In this document: positions 36,339-45,419 of the stretch, piece by piece | Layout of the letters: every line of letters begins with the position of its first letter | Position numbering within the stretch: position 1 is the first letter of the stretch | DNA from: Streptomyces sp. NBRC 110028 | GTDB lineage: Bacteria; Actinomycetota; Actinomycetes; Streptomycetales; Streptomycetaceae | Assembly: GCF_001417735.1 (NCBI RefSeq) | Contig: NZ_BBUZ01000023.1 | Coordinates: 148,077 to 212,076, forward strand | DNA length: 64,000 nt | Direction: 5' to 3' | The notes under the pieces: generated by a model | What the model was told of the DNA's origin: nothing | Seen by the model: the letters and a program-made list of their open reading frames with translations, nothing else | Database searches by the model: none | Made by a program: the position numbers and the translations under genes

Positions 36339-38852
36339 GTGACCGCACGACCGCCGTCCAGCCAGCACCCGTCCGACGAGGGCCCGGGCCGGGGCCCGGC
36401 GGTCCCGCCCACCTTCCGCTCCGGCCGCGCGGCTCGCCCGGCCGCCGCCCCGGACGTCGAGGCCGGGCTGCGGGAGGGCGCCTCCCCGCGCCGGGACCCG
36501 GCCTCGCCGGAGTCCGCGGGCATCAAGCCCACCTCGCGGCCGTCGTACGGGGCGCCGCCCGAGCCGCGGGCGCCCCGGGCGGCAGCGGCGGCGGACGCCC
36601 CGGAGGACACGCCCGCCGTGCGACGACCGGCCGGCCCCGCGCCCTGCGACGACCACGGGGTGCGGCCCGCGCCCGCGCTCGGGGACGAGGACCGGCAGCG
36701 GCTGCTCACCGGTTCGCATCACGACCCGCACGCGCTGCTCGGCGCGCACCCGGTGCGCGGCGGGGTGCTGTTCCGGGCGCTGCGCCCGTACGCGCGGGCC
36801 GTCACCGTCACCGCCGCCGGGCTGCGGGCGCGGCTGCGCGCGGAGGGGGATGGGCTGTTCTCGGGGGTGCTGCCGCTGACGTCCGTCCCCGACTACCAGC
36901 TGCTCGTGACGTACGACGACGCCGAGGTGCGGGCCGGCGACCCGTACCGCTTCCTGCCCGCCCTCGGTGATCTCGATCTGCACCTCATCGGCGAGGGCCG
37001 CCACGAGGAGCTGTGGCGGGCGCTCGGCGCGCGGCCGATGACGCACCACGGGGTGACCGGGACGCGGTTCACCGTGTGGGCGCCGAACGCGCGCGGCGTC
37101 CGGGTCACCGGGGACTTCTGCCACTGGGACGGCACCGGTTTCCCGATGCGCTCGCTCGGCTCCAGCGGCGTATGGGAGCTGTTCGTGCCGGGGGTCGGCG
37201 AGGGCGCGCTGTACAAGTTCGAGATCACCCGGCCCGACGGCAGCCGCACGCTGCGCGCGGACCCGATGGCGCGGCGCACCGAGTGCCCGCCCGCGACGGC
37301 CTCGGTCGTGCACGCCTCGCACCACCGCTGGGGCGACGGCGACTGGATGGCGCGGCGGGACGGCGGGCGGGTGCACGAGCTGCCGTTCTCGGTGTACGAG
37401 CTGCACCTCGCCTCGTGGCGGCCCGGGCTGACGTACCGGCAGCTGGCCGAGCAGCTGCCCGCGTACGTGAAGGACCTCGGGTTCACCCACGTCGAGCTGA
37501 TGCCGGTGGCCGAGCACCCCTTCGGCGGCTCCTGGGGCTACCAGGTGACGGGCTTCTACGCGCCCACGGCCCGCCTGGGCACGCCGGACGACTTCAAGTA
37601 CCTGGTCGACGCGCTGCACCGGGCGGGGATCGGGGTGCTGGTGGACTGGGTGCCCGCGCACTTCCCCCGGGACGCGTGGGCGCTGGCGGAGTTCGACGGC
37701 CGGCCGCTGTACGAGCCGTCCGACCCGCTGCGGGCCGCGCACCCGGACTGGGGCACCCTCGAATTCGACTACGGGCGCACGGAGGTCCGTAACTTCCTGG
37801 TGGCGAACGCGGTCTACTGGTGCGAGGAGTTCCACATCGACGGCCTGCGCGTCGACGCCGTCGCGTCCATGCTCTACCTGGACTACTCCCGTGAGCCCGG
37901 CCAGTGGACGCCCAACGCGCACGGCGGCCGGGAGAACCTGGACGCGGTGGCGTTCCTCCAGGAGATGAACGCGACGGTCTACCGCCGCTGCCCGGGCGTC
38001 GTGACCATCGCCGAGGAGTCCACCGCCTGGGACGGCGTCACCCGGGCCACCCACCATGTGGGGGCGAGCGGCTTCGGCGGGCTCGGCTTCGGGCTGAAGT
38101 GGAACATGGGGTGGATGCACGATTCGCTGGGCTATCTGGCGCATGACCCGGTGCACCGGAAGTACCACCACCATGAGATGACCTTCTCGATGGTGTACGC
38201 GTACAGCGAGAACTACGTCCTGCCCATCTCGCACGACGAGGTGGTGCACGGCAAGCGGGCGCTGGTGAGCAAGATGCCGGGCGACTGGTGGCAGCAGCGC
38301 GCGACCCACCGGGCGTACCTCGGCTTCATGTGGGCGCATCCGGGCAAGCAACTGCTTTTCATGGGGCAGGAGTTCGCGCAGGGCGCGGAGTGGTCGGAGC
38401 GGCACGGCCCCGACTGGTGGCTGCTGGACCCCTCGTACTCCGCCGAACCCGACCACCGGGGGGTGCGCGATCTGGTCCGCGACCTCAACCAGGTGTACGT
38501 GGCGACGCCCCCGCTGTGGCAGCGGGACACGGTGCCGGAGGGGTTCGCGTGGGTGGAGGGGGACGGACACGAGGACAACGTGTTCGCCTTCCTCCGCTTC
38601 GACGCGGACGGCTCCCCGCTGCTGGCCGTCAGCAACTTCTCGCCGCTGGTGCGGCAGGCGTACCGGGTGGGTGTACCGGACACGGTCCCGCTGTGGCGGG
38701 AGGTGCTGAACACCGACGACGAGCGGTACGGCGGAAGCGGCGTCCTCAATCCGGAACCGCTGAAGGCCGAGCCCACGGCCGCCCACGGCCGCCCGGCCAG
38801 TCTGCTGCCGAGCCTGCCGCCGCTGGCCACGATCTGGCTGCGCCCGGCCTGA
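36339..38852 (+). CDS. glgB: 1,4-alpha-glucan branching enzyme GlgB
   Basis: An 837-residue GH13_9 branching enzyme that transfers alpha-1,4 segments to make alpha-1,6 branches in the glucan built by GlgE. After a disordered extension of about 110 residues come two CBM48-type domains ([32 protein letters not shown]) and the barrel. The catalytic set is D506 ([14 protein letters not shown]), E559 ([12 protein letters not shown]) and D633 ([12 protein letters not shown]). The GTG start follows GGGAGGA. The enzyme is longer than most GlgB proteins only because of the N-terminal extension, which is common in Streptomyces. Confidence 0.95.
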   Translation: MTARPPSSQHPSDEGPGRGPAVPPTFRSGRAARPAAAPDVEAGLREGASPRRDPASPESAGIKPTSRPSYGAPPEPRAPRAAAAADAPEDTPAVRRPAGPAPCDDHGVRPAPALGDEDRQRLLTGSHHDPHALLGAHPVRGGVLFRALRPYARAVTVTAAGLRARLRAEGDGLFSGVLPLTSVPDYQLLVTYDDAEVRAGDPYRFLPALGDLDLHLIGEGRHEELWRALGARPMTHHGVTGTRFTVWAPNARGVRVTGDFCHWDGTGFPMRSLGSSGVWELFVPGVGEGALYKFEITRPDGSRTLRADPMARRTECPPATASVVHASHHRWGDGDWMARRDGGRVHELPFSVYELHLASWRPGLTYRQLAEQLPAYVKDLGFTHVELMPVAEHPFGGSWGYQVTGFYAPTARLGTPDDFKYLVDALHRAGIGVLVDWVPAHFPRDAWALAEFDGRPLYEPSDPLRAAHPDWGTLEFDYGRTEVRNFLVANAVYWCEEFHIDGLRVDAVASMLYLDYSREPGQWTPNAHGGRENLDAVAFLQEMNATVYRRCPGVVTIAEESTAWDGVTRATHHVGASGFGGLGFGLKWNMGWMHDSLGYLAHDPVHRKYHHHEMTFSMVYAYSENYVLPISHDEVVHGKRALVSKMPGDWWQQRATHRAYLGFMWAHPGKQLLFMGQEFAQGAEWSERHGPDWWLLDPSYSAEPDHRGVRDLVRDLNQVYVATPPLWQRDTVPEGFAWVEGDGHEDNVFAFLRFDADGSPLLAVSNFSPLVRQAYRVGVPDTVPLWREVLNTDDERYGGSGVLNPEPLKAEPTAAHGRPASLLPSLPPLATIWLRPA

Positions 38853-38881
38853 GACCCGCGCACCGGGGTTCGTTCAAAAGG

Positions 38882-38910
38882 TTGACGAGTGACGTGGACA
38901 CGCCTAAAGA
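38882..38910 (+). promoter_or_regulatory. Sigma-70-type promoter of the GH16 gene
   Basis: TTGACG at 38882-38887 and TAAAGA at 38905-38910 are spaced 17 bases apart, close to the consensus. The operator palindrome starts at the next base, so it would cover the transcription start. Confidence 0.65.
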
Positions 38911-38932
38911 GGTGTGAGAGCGCTCTCACACC
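38911..38932. promoter_or_regulatory. 22-bp perfect palindrome, LacI-family-type operator
   Basis: GGTGTGAGAGC is followed directly by its complement GCTCTCACACC. The centre GAGAGCGCTCTC resembles CebR-type boxes (GGGAGCGCTCCC) bound by LacI-family sugar repressors. It lies immediately after the -10 box and 21 bases before the GH16 start codon, which is ideal for repression. Confidence 0.75.
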
Positions 38933-38953
38933 CCCTTCAGGAGGTACCCGCCC

Positions 38954-40372
38954 ATGCGCCGTCCCCGCAGACTCAGATCGGCGTTAGCCGCACTCGCCGC
39001 CACCGCCCTCGCCCTCGTCGGCGCCTCGTCCGTACGGGCCGACGTGCCGCCCACGCCCGACTGGACCCTCCAGTGGAGCGACGACTTCAAGGGCGCGGCG
39101 AACACCCTCCCCTCCGCCGCCAACTGGCAGATCGACACCGGCCACAGCTACCCCGGCGGCCCCGGCAACTGGGGCACCGGCGAGATCCAGAGCTACACCA
39201 ACTCCACCAGCAACGTCAGCCTCGACGGCTCCGGCAACCTCCGCATCACCCCGCTCCGCGACGGCGCGGGCAACTGGACCTCGGCCCGCATCGAGACCAA
39301 GCGCGCCGACTTCAAGGCCCCGGCCGGCGGGGTGCTGCGCATGGAGGGCCGGATCCAGATGCCGAACGTCACCGGCGACGCCGCCCTCGGCTACTGGCCC
39401 GCCTTCTGGGCGCTCGGCAGCCCCTACCGGGGCAACTACCAGAACTGGCCGGGCATCGGCGAGTTCGACATCATGGAGAACGTCAACGGAATCAACTCCG
39501 TGTGGGGCGTGCTGCATTGCGGCGTGAACCCGGGCGGCGCCTGCAACGAGAGCACCGGCCTCGGCGCCAACCGGGCCTGCCCGGGATCGAGCTGCCAGTC
39601 CGCCTTCCACACCTACCGCTTCGAATGGGACCGCTCGGCCACCCCGAACCAGCTGCGCTGGTACGTCGACGGCCAGCAGTTCCACAGCGTCAGCCAGAAC
39701 CAGGTCGACGCCGCCACCTGGTCGAACATGACCGACCACGCGGGCTACTTCCTGCTCCTCAACGTGGCGATGGGCGGCGCCTTCCCGAACGGCGTCCACG
39801 GCGCGGCCACCCCCGTCGCGGCCACCGACCCCGGCCACCCCATGCTCGTCGACTACGTGGCGGTCTGGACCCGGGGCGGAGGCGGGGGGACCGACCCCGG
39901 CGGCTCCGCCACCCTCTACCCGGGCCAGGGCGGCGCGCTCGGCGCGGCCTCCTCGTCCGCGAGCGCCACGACCCTGACCTCGGCGGGCGGCAGCAACCAC
40001 GACGGGACGCCGTACCAGCCGCAGACCTTCACCTCCTCCGGCATCACCCGGACCTACAACGGCGGCTCGACGGCGTTCGACCTGTTCGTGGACGCGGGCA
40101 CGACGGTGGCCAACGGGCAGCAGGCGCGGATCTCCTACGACCTCACCGGCGACGGCACCTGGGACCGCACCGAGACCTACCAGTACTTCGCCACCGATCC
40201 GGCCCCGGGCTATGAGCACTACACCCAGGCCCGCGGCCTGAAATCCGCCACCGGCGCACTGGGCGACCTGAGAGGCGGCAAGGTCCGCGTCGAGGTGTGG
40301 AACGCCATCGGCAACGGCACCAGCACCCTCGGCACCGGCAACCAGTCCACCGTCCGCATCCCCTTCAACTAG
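38954..40372 (+). CDS. Secreted GH16 beta-glucanase with C-terminal domain
   Basis: A 472-residue exported endo-beta-1,3-glucanase (laminarinase-type GH16). After the signal peptide (to about 30, ending VRAD) the catalytic domain covers about 35-310. The signature GEFDIMENV provides E170, D172 and E175. WPAFWALGS and FEWDRSATPNQLRWYVDG are further GH16 landmarks. A GGGGGTDPGG linker leads to a beta-rich C-terminal domain (about 320-472), which may bind polysaccharide; I do not recognise its family with certainty. The ATG follows AGGAGG. Its TAG stop lies in the CTAG target of the adjacent MITE. Confidence 0.92.
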   Translation: MRRPRRLRSALAALAATALALVGASSVRADVPPTPDWTLQWSDDFKGAANTLPSAANWQIDTGHSYPGGPGNWGTGEIQSYTNSTSNVSLDGSGNLRITPLRDGAGNWTSARIETKRADFKAPAGGVLRMEGRIQMPNVTGDAALGYWPAFWALGSPYRGNYQNWPGIGEFDIMENVNGINSVWGVLHCGVNPGGACNESTGLGANRACPGSSCQSAFHTYRFEWDRSATPNQLRWYVDGQQFHSVSQNQVDAATWSNMTDHAGYFLLLNVAMGGAFPNGVHGAATPVAATDPGHPMLVDYVAVWTRGGGGGTDPGGSATLYPGQGGALGAASSSASATTLTSAGGSNHDGTPYQPQTFTSSGITRTYNGGSTAFDLFVDAGTTVANGQQARISYDLTGDGTWDRTETYQYFATDPAPGYEHYTQARGLKSATGALGDLRGGKVRVEVWNAIGNGTSTLGTGNQSTVRIPFN

Positions 40373-40531
40373 TGCCGCGTCAGTCGGGGTTTGCCCGGCA
40401 GCGAGGCGTCCTGGTGCGGCCAGATGCAAGGCGCCGGATCGGCCTCGTAGTGGGCCTACTCGGTCGATTCGGCAACGCCGCAGATGGCCGTGCCAGGGCG
40501 GCGAGCGGGGTGAACCTTGGCTGACGCGGCA
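40373..40531. mobile_element. MITE flanked by CTAG target duplication
   Basis: A 159-base element between two CTAG sequences (40369-40372 and 40532-40535). The ends are TGCCGCGTCAG and its exact complement, and imperfect similarity continues inward (left TCGGGGTTTGCCC, right complement CCAAGGTTCACCC). There is no gene of its own. A 4-base CTAG duplication fits IS5-family (YTAR) insertion. It sits where the GH16 and SARP genes converge. Confidence 0.8.
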
Positions 40532-43367
40532 CTAGCTCCGCCGGGGCCGGAGTCGGGCCCGGGCTCGCCCAGCCGGGCGAGTCCGTCCCGCACCCGGTCC
40601 GCGTCCGGGTGGCCGAGGGCGTCGAAGCGGCTCAGCGCCGCGCGCCAGCTGGCGCGCGCCCCGGCCACGTCCCCGGCGGTCCGCTGGGCGTCGCCCAGCC
40701 GGTGCAGCGACTCGGCCTCCCGCACCCGCTCGTCCAGGCCGCGCCGCAGCCCGACCGCGCGCCGGTAGCAGGTGATGGCCTGCTGGTGGTCGCCGAGGTG
40801 GTGGTGGGCGTACCCGAGGCTGTCCCAGGCGGCCGACTCCCCGCGCCCGTCGCCCGCCTCCCGCAGGAGGGCGAGCGCCTCGGCGCAGTGCACGAGGGTC
40901 TGCTGGAAGTCGCCCAGCACGGCGTACGCCCAGCCCAGGTTGTTCAGGGCGTACGCCTCACCCTTGCGGTGCCCGGCCATCTGGTACAGCTCCAGCGACC
41001 GCCGGGCGTGGTACAGCAGCTCCTCGTCGCGGCCCTGGCGCTCGGCCGTCATGTTGAGCGCGACGTGGACGCGGGCCTGGCCGATGGGGTTGGCGGTCTC
41101 GCCGTGCAGGTCGAGCGAGCGCAGCAGATGGCCGCGGGCCCGTTCGTACCGCCCCATCCGGAAATCGGCGAGGCCCAGCCCGTGGCAGGCGTAGGCCTGC
41201 CCGGCCGGATCGGCGACGCGGCGGGCGGCGTCCAGGGCGACGCGGTGGACGGTGTGCTGGTCGTGCCAGTGGCCGAGCTGGTCCAGGAACTCCATCAGCG
41301 TCCAGGCCAGTTGCCAGGCGTGGGTCTCGAACCCGGCGTCCGCGGCCCGCTGGAGGGCCGCGATCAGCACCGCGTGTTCGTGGGTGAACCAGGTGAGGGC
41401 CTGGGCGTGTGCGGTGAACGTCTCGACGGCGGCACCGGAGCGCGCCGGGGCGAGGGCGATCGGCTCCCGGTGCGGGGTGAAGGCGCGTCCGGCGGCGAAG
41501 GCGGAGTGCAGATAGTGGTCCAGCACCCGGTGCAGCGCGGCCCGGCGGTCGTCGGCCGAGTCGCACTCCTGGGTCAGCTCCGTGGCGTACGCGCGCAGCA
41601 GGTCGTGGAACGCGTACCGGCCCGGGCTGCGCTCGGCGATCAGATGGGCCCGGGTGAGCCTGCCCAGCAGCCTGCGGGCCTGGGGGAGGTCCACCCCGGC
41701 GAGGGAGGCCGCGGCGGGGGCGGCGATGTACGGGCCGGGGTGCACGCCGAGCAGCCGGAAGAGCCGGGCGGCGTCGTCGCCGAGGGTGTGGTACGACCAC
41801 GAGAACACGGCCCGGACGTCGGTGGTGGCGTCCCCGCCCTCGAACGCGTCGAGGCTGCCGCGGGCGTCGTGCAGCTCATCGGCGAGCGCCGCGATCTGGA
41901 AGCGGGGGTGGGTGGCGGCGCGGGCGGCCACGATGGCGAGCGCCAGCGGCAGCCCCGCGCACACCGTGACCACGTCCTCCACGGCCTGCGGTTCGGCGGC
42001 GGCGCGCTCGGCGCCGATGCGGCCGATGAGCAGGTCGCGCGCCTCGGCGCGGCCGAGCAGATCCAGCGGCAGCGGCCGGGCCTGTTCCGCGACGACCAGG
42101 CCGGTGAGTTCGTTACGGCTGGTCAGCACCACCAGGCAGCCGGGCGAGCCGGGCAGCAGCGGGCGCACCTGCTCGGCGTCGCGGGCGTTGTCGAGCAGGA
42201 TCAGCACCCGCCGGTCGGCCAGCAGGCTGCGGTAGAGGGCGGTCTGCGCCTCCACGGTGGCGGGGATGCGGTGCGCGGGCACCTGGAAGGCGTCGAGGAA
42301 ACCGCGGACCGCCTCGGCCACGGTCATCGCCGAGCCGGTGGGGCCGAAGCCGCGCAGGTTGACGTAGAGCTGCCCGTCGGGGAAGCGGTCGCGGACCCGG
42401 TGCGCCCAGTGCACCGCGAGGGTGGTCTTGCCGAGGCCGCCGCTGCCCGCGATCACCCCGATGACGGCGGCGGTGGGCGCCCGGCCGGTGTTTCGCAGCA
42501 GGGCGTCCAGACCGGCGAGTTCGCGCTCGCGGCCGGTGAAGTGGGCGACGTCGGGCGGCAGTTGCTGGGGCACGGCGGCCGCACCGGCGAGGGGGGTGGC
42601 GGCGGTGTCGCGTCGAGCGCCTGGCGGTGCAGCCGCTGCAGCTCCTCCCCCGGCTCGATGCCCAGCTCCTGTGCGTACCGCTGCCGGGTGGCGCGGAACA
42701 GCGCGAGGGCGTCCGCCCGCCGTCCGGACCCGCGCAGTGCCTCCATCAGCAGGGCCACCGAGCGCTCCCGCAGCGGGTGCTCGGCGACCAGCGCGGACAG
42801 CCGCACGACGGCCTCGTGGTGGCGACCGGCCCGTACGTCGATCGCGGCGCACTCCTCCATCGCGGCCCGCCGCTCCTCCTCGAGACCGGCCCCGACGGTG
42901 TCGGACAGCCAGCCGCCCGCCACATCGGCGAGCGCGGGCCCGCGCCACAACCGCAGCGCGGCACGCAGCAGTTCGGCGGCCCGGTCGTCGCGCGCGGCAC
43001 GGGCCTGGCGCACCAGGTCCCGGAAGCGGTGCAGGTCGACGGCCGTGCGCGGGGCGGCGAGGCAGTAGCCCTTGGCGGAGGTGGTCAGTTCGGTTTCCGG
43101 CAGGGCGGCGAGGATGCGGCGCAGCTTGGATATCTGGACCTGTACGGCGTTGCGCGCCGAGCCCGGCGGCTCCTCGCCCCATATGGCCATGACCAGCCGG
43201 TCGACGGAGACCACCCGGCCCGGGTCCATCAGCAGCATCGCCAGCACGGAACGCTGCTGTGCGGCGGTGGGGCCCAGGAGCTGATCGTCCCGCCATATGC
43301 CCACGGGCCCCAAGAGGCGTAATCCGGTCCCGTCCACGCGCTGCCCCCGTCGGTACCAGAGATTCAT
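40456..43367 (-). pseudogene. SARP regulator with NB-ARC and TPR domains, interrupted by one frameshift
   Basis: An AfsR-like regulator of about 970 residues spread over two frames. The first part (43367 to about 42600) has the SARP winged helix (GLRLLGPVGIWRDDQLLG, AAQQRSVLAMLLMDPGRVV) and the BTAD domain to ELQRLHRQALDA. The second part (about 42610 to 40456) has NB-ARC (GVIAGSGGLGKTTLAVHWAH, RRVLILLDNARDAEQ) and TPR repeats (YALNNLGWAYAVLGDFQQTL, AAWDSLGYAHHHLGDHQQAI). One extra base in a run of six G (42591-42596, plus strand) would join the two exactly. A sequencing error, a real mutation or programmed slippage are all possible. The last 24 residues are encoded by the MITE. The start may instead be the GTG at 43337. 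Confidence 0.85.
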
Positions 43368-43401
43368 GAGTGACAGTCCCGCAGCCTACCGACAGGGCCA
43401 G

Positions 43402-43430
43402 GTCAGCGAGGCATCAGCGGTATATCAGCG
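43402..43430. promoter_or_regulatory. Three 11-bp-spaced heptamers, candidate SARP binding site
   Basis: GTCAGCG (43402), ATCAGCG (43413) and ATCAGCG (43424) repeat with exact 11-base spacing, the classic arrangement of SARP/OmpR-type binding sites. On the SARP side a -10-like TAGGCT (complement of 43383-43388) lies 13 bases beyond, which suggests autoregulation. The small gene on the other strand begins 21 bases away. Confidence 0.65.
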
Positions 43431-43451
43431 CTCCGTAGGAGGCTGGGCGTC

Positions 43452-43646
43452 ATGACCACGGCCGGAGGCCCTCGCCGCAGGCCCCGGATAGGGGACCTTG
43501 TCTACGACATCGAGCGCGAGGCCGTCGGCCGCGTGGCGTACATCGACACCGGTGGCAACATCGCGTGGGTCACGCCGCGGCACGGGGGCCCCGAATGGAC
43601 CGCGCTCCCCGAACAGCTGCGCCCGGCGGCCGACGGAGAGGGCTGA
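43452..43646 (+). CDS. Small conserved actinobacterial protein, function unknown
   Basis: A 64-residue protein: an Arg/Pro-rich start (MTTAGGPRRRPRIGDLVYDI) and then a predicted small beta barrel (GRVAYIDTGGNIAWVTPRHG, PEWTALPEQLRPA). Similar short proteins with GDLVYD and EWTA motifs are frequent in Streptomyces, often beside regulators, but their function is unknown. The ATG has GTAGGAGG upstream, slightly distant. It is divergent from the SARP gene and shares the region with the heptamer repeats, so SARP control is plausible. Confidence 0.7.
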   Translation: MTTAGGPRRRPRIGDLVYDIEREAVGRVAYIDTGGNIAWVTPRHGGPEWTALPEQLRPAADGEG

Positions 43647-43767
43647 CACGCCCTTCCCTGTGCGGGTGTCCCGTGTCCTGCCACGGGGGGAGGACGCGGG
43701 ACACCACTTGTTCGGCTCGGCCGCGTGACACGACTGCTCCCAGCACCCCATGTGCCGGAACACGACC

Positions 43768-43801
43768 GCGGCCCTGCCCCGATTCAGGAGGGCAGGGCCG
43801 C
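43768..43801. terminator. Bidirectional terminator between the small gene and dctA
   Basis: A 12-base perfect stem (GCGGCCCTGCCC with its complement) with a 10-base loop lies between convergent stops at 43646 and 43816. Confidence 0.85.
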
Positions 43802-43815
43802 AGGGGCGTGGGGTG

Positions 43816-45261
43816 TCAGGCAGGCACGTGCTCCTTGGCCGTGTCACCGTCACGCTGCACGGGGAGCGCCGTGGCGTCGGCGCTGTCGGAGTCCTCGGCG
43901 GCCGGGCCGTGGACGCCGCCGCCTGCCGCGAAGGCCGCGGCGTCGAACGGCAGCTCTCCGGCGAGGACCTGCCTCATCCGGTCCTTGTCGATCTCCTTGG
44001 TCCAGGTGCCGACCAGGACGGTGGCGACCGCGTTGCCCGCGAAGTTGGTGAGGGCGCGGGCCTCGCTCATGAAGCGGTCGACGCCGACGACCAGGCCGAC
44101 ACCGCCGACCAGGTCGGGCCGGTGCGACTGCAGACCGCCCGCGAGGGTCGCCATACCGGCGCCGGTGACACCGGCAGCGCCCTTGGAGGCGACGATCATG
44201 AAGACCAGCAGGGATATCTGCTCACCGATCGCGAGCGGCTTGCCCATGGCGTCGGCGATGAACAGCGACGTCATGGTCAGGTAGATCGCGGTGCCGTCCA
44301 GGTTGAAGGAGTAGCCGGTCGGCACGGTGATGCCGACGACGGGACGGCTGACGCCCGCGTGCTCCATCTTGGCGATCAGCAGCGGCAGCGCCGACTCCGA
44401 GGAGGACGTCGACAGGATCAGCAGGAACTCCCGCGCCAGGTACTTCAGCAGCAGGAACAGGTTCACGCCGGCCACCAGGCGCAGGATCGTGCCGAGGACG
44501 ACGACCACGAAGAGGATGCAGGTGGTGTAGAAGCCGATCATGATGACGGCGAGCGCCTTGAGCGCGTCCAGACCCGTCTGGCCGACCACCGCGGCGATCG
44601 CGCCGAAGGCGCCCACCGGGGCCAGCCACATGACCATCGACAGCAGCTTGAAGACGAGCTGCTGTATGTGGCCTATGCCGCGCAGCACCGGCTCACCGGA
44701 CTTGCCCATGGCCTGCAGGCCGAAGCCCACGAGAAGGGCGACGAACAGGGTCTGCAGCACCTGCTCCGAGGTGAACGCGGAGACGAGCGTGGTGGGGATG
44801 ATGCTCAGCAGGAACCCGGACAGGCCCTCGCTGGCGCCGCTGTCGACCTGGTCCTGACCGGCCTTCGCCACTTCCTGGCTGAAGTGCAGCCCGCTGCCGG
44901 GCTCCAGGATGTTGCCGACGATCAGACCGATGCCGAGCGCGACGGTCGACATCACCATGAAGTAGCCGAGGGCGAGACCGCCGACCTTGCCGACCTTGGC
45001 GGCCTTCCGTACCGATCCGACGCCGAGCACGATCGTGCAGAAGATGATCGGCGAGATCAGCATCTTGATCAGGTTCACGAAGCCGTCGCCGATGGGCTTC
45101 AGCTCGACGGCCGTGTCGGGGGCGACGAAGCCCACGAGGATCCCCAGCGCCACCGCGCCGATCACGGCGAGGTAGAGGTAGTGGATCTTTTCCTTCTTCT
45201 TCGCCTTCGGCCGCTCCGGCTCGTCGCGTCCCGATGCGGGCGGTGTGATCTCCGCAGCCAC
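43816..45261 (-). CDS. dctA: C4-dicarboxylate:cation symporter DctA
   Basis: A 481-residue dicarboxylate/amino acid:cation symporter of the DAACS/EAAT fold, expected to import succinate, fumarate or malate with protons or sodium. Family landmarks are IHYLYLAVIGAVALGILVG, LIKMLISPIIFCTIVLG, the hairpin-1 serine stretch STSSSESALP, the NLDGTAIYLTM motif and ALTNFAGNAVATVLV. The GTG at 45261 follows AGGAGG. The C-terminal 45 residues are hydrophilic. It is divergent from a CitA/DcuS-type kinase and its response regulator, the usual control system for this transporter. Confidence 0.93.
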   Translation of the reverse strand: MAAEITPPASGRDEPERPKAKKKEKIHYLYLAVIGAVALGILVGFVAPDTAVELKPIGDGFVNLIKMLISPIIFCTIVLGVGSVRKAAKVGKVGGLALGYFMVMSTVALGIGLIVGNILEPGSGLHFSQEVAKAGQDQVDSGASEGLSGFLLSIIPTTLVSAFTSEQVLQTLFVALLVGFGLQAMGKSGEPVLRGIGHIQQLVFKLLSMVMWLAPVGAFGAIAAVVGQTGLDALKALAVIMIGFYTTCILFVVVVLGTILRLVAGVNLFLLLKYLAREFLLILSTSSSESALPLLIAKMEHAGVSRPVVGITVPTGYSFNLDGTAIYLTMTSLFIADAMGKPLAIGEQISLLVFMIVASKGAAGVTGAGMATLAGGLQSHRPDLVGGVGLVVGVDRFMSEARALTNFAGNAVATVLVGTWTKEIDKDRMRQVLAGELPFDAAAFAAGGGVHGPAAEDSDSADATALPVQRDGDTAKEHVPA

Positions 45262-45309
45262 GGTGCTGCCTCCTTCTCTTCGGCCGTCCAACTGTCCCGG
45301 CGCTGTACC

Positions 45310-45326
45310 GTGTGCGGCTCGCACAC
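45310..45326. promoter_or_regulatory. Palindrome GTGTGCG-GCT-CGCACAC in the dctA/kinase intergenic region
   Basis: A perfect 7-base inverted repeat lies 50 bases upstream of dctA. A looser CACAC-N8-GTGTG pair lies near 45395-45412 in front of the kinase gene. Either may be the response-regulator operator, though this is inferred from position only. Confidence 0.45.
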
Positions 45327-45419
45327 CACCTTGAACGGTTCCGGCGACTATGCATCACCCCTGTGACGGGGGTCACCCTTCCGTTCATTTCGTTCACACA
45401 AAGATTCGTGTGCAGACTG

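Noticed and set aside
40609-43068. Long plus-strand frame opposite the SARP gene
   Set aside because: Its composition is that of an antisense shadow; the NB-ARC and TPR motifs lie on the minus strand.
43750-45366. Plus-strand frame opposite dctA
   Set aside because: It is a shadow of a well-recognised transporter gene, without membrane segments or motifs of its own.
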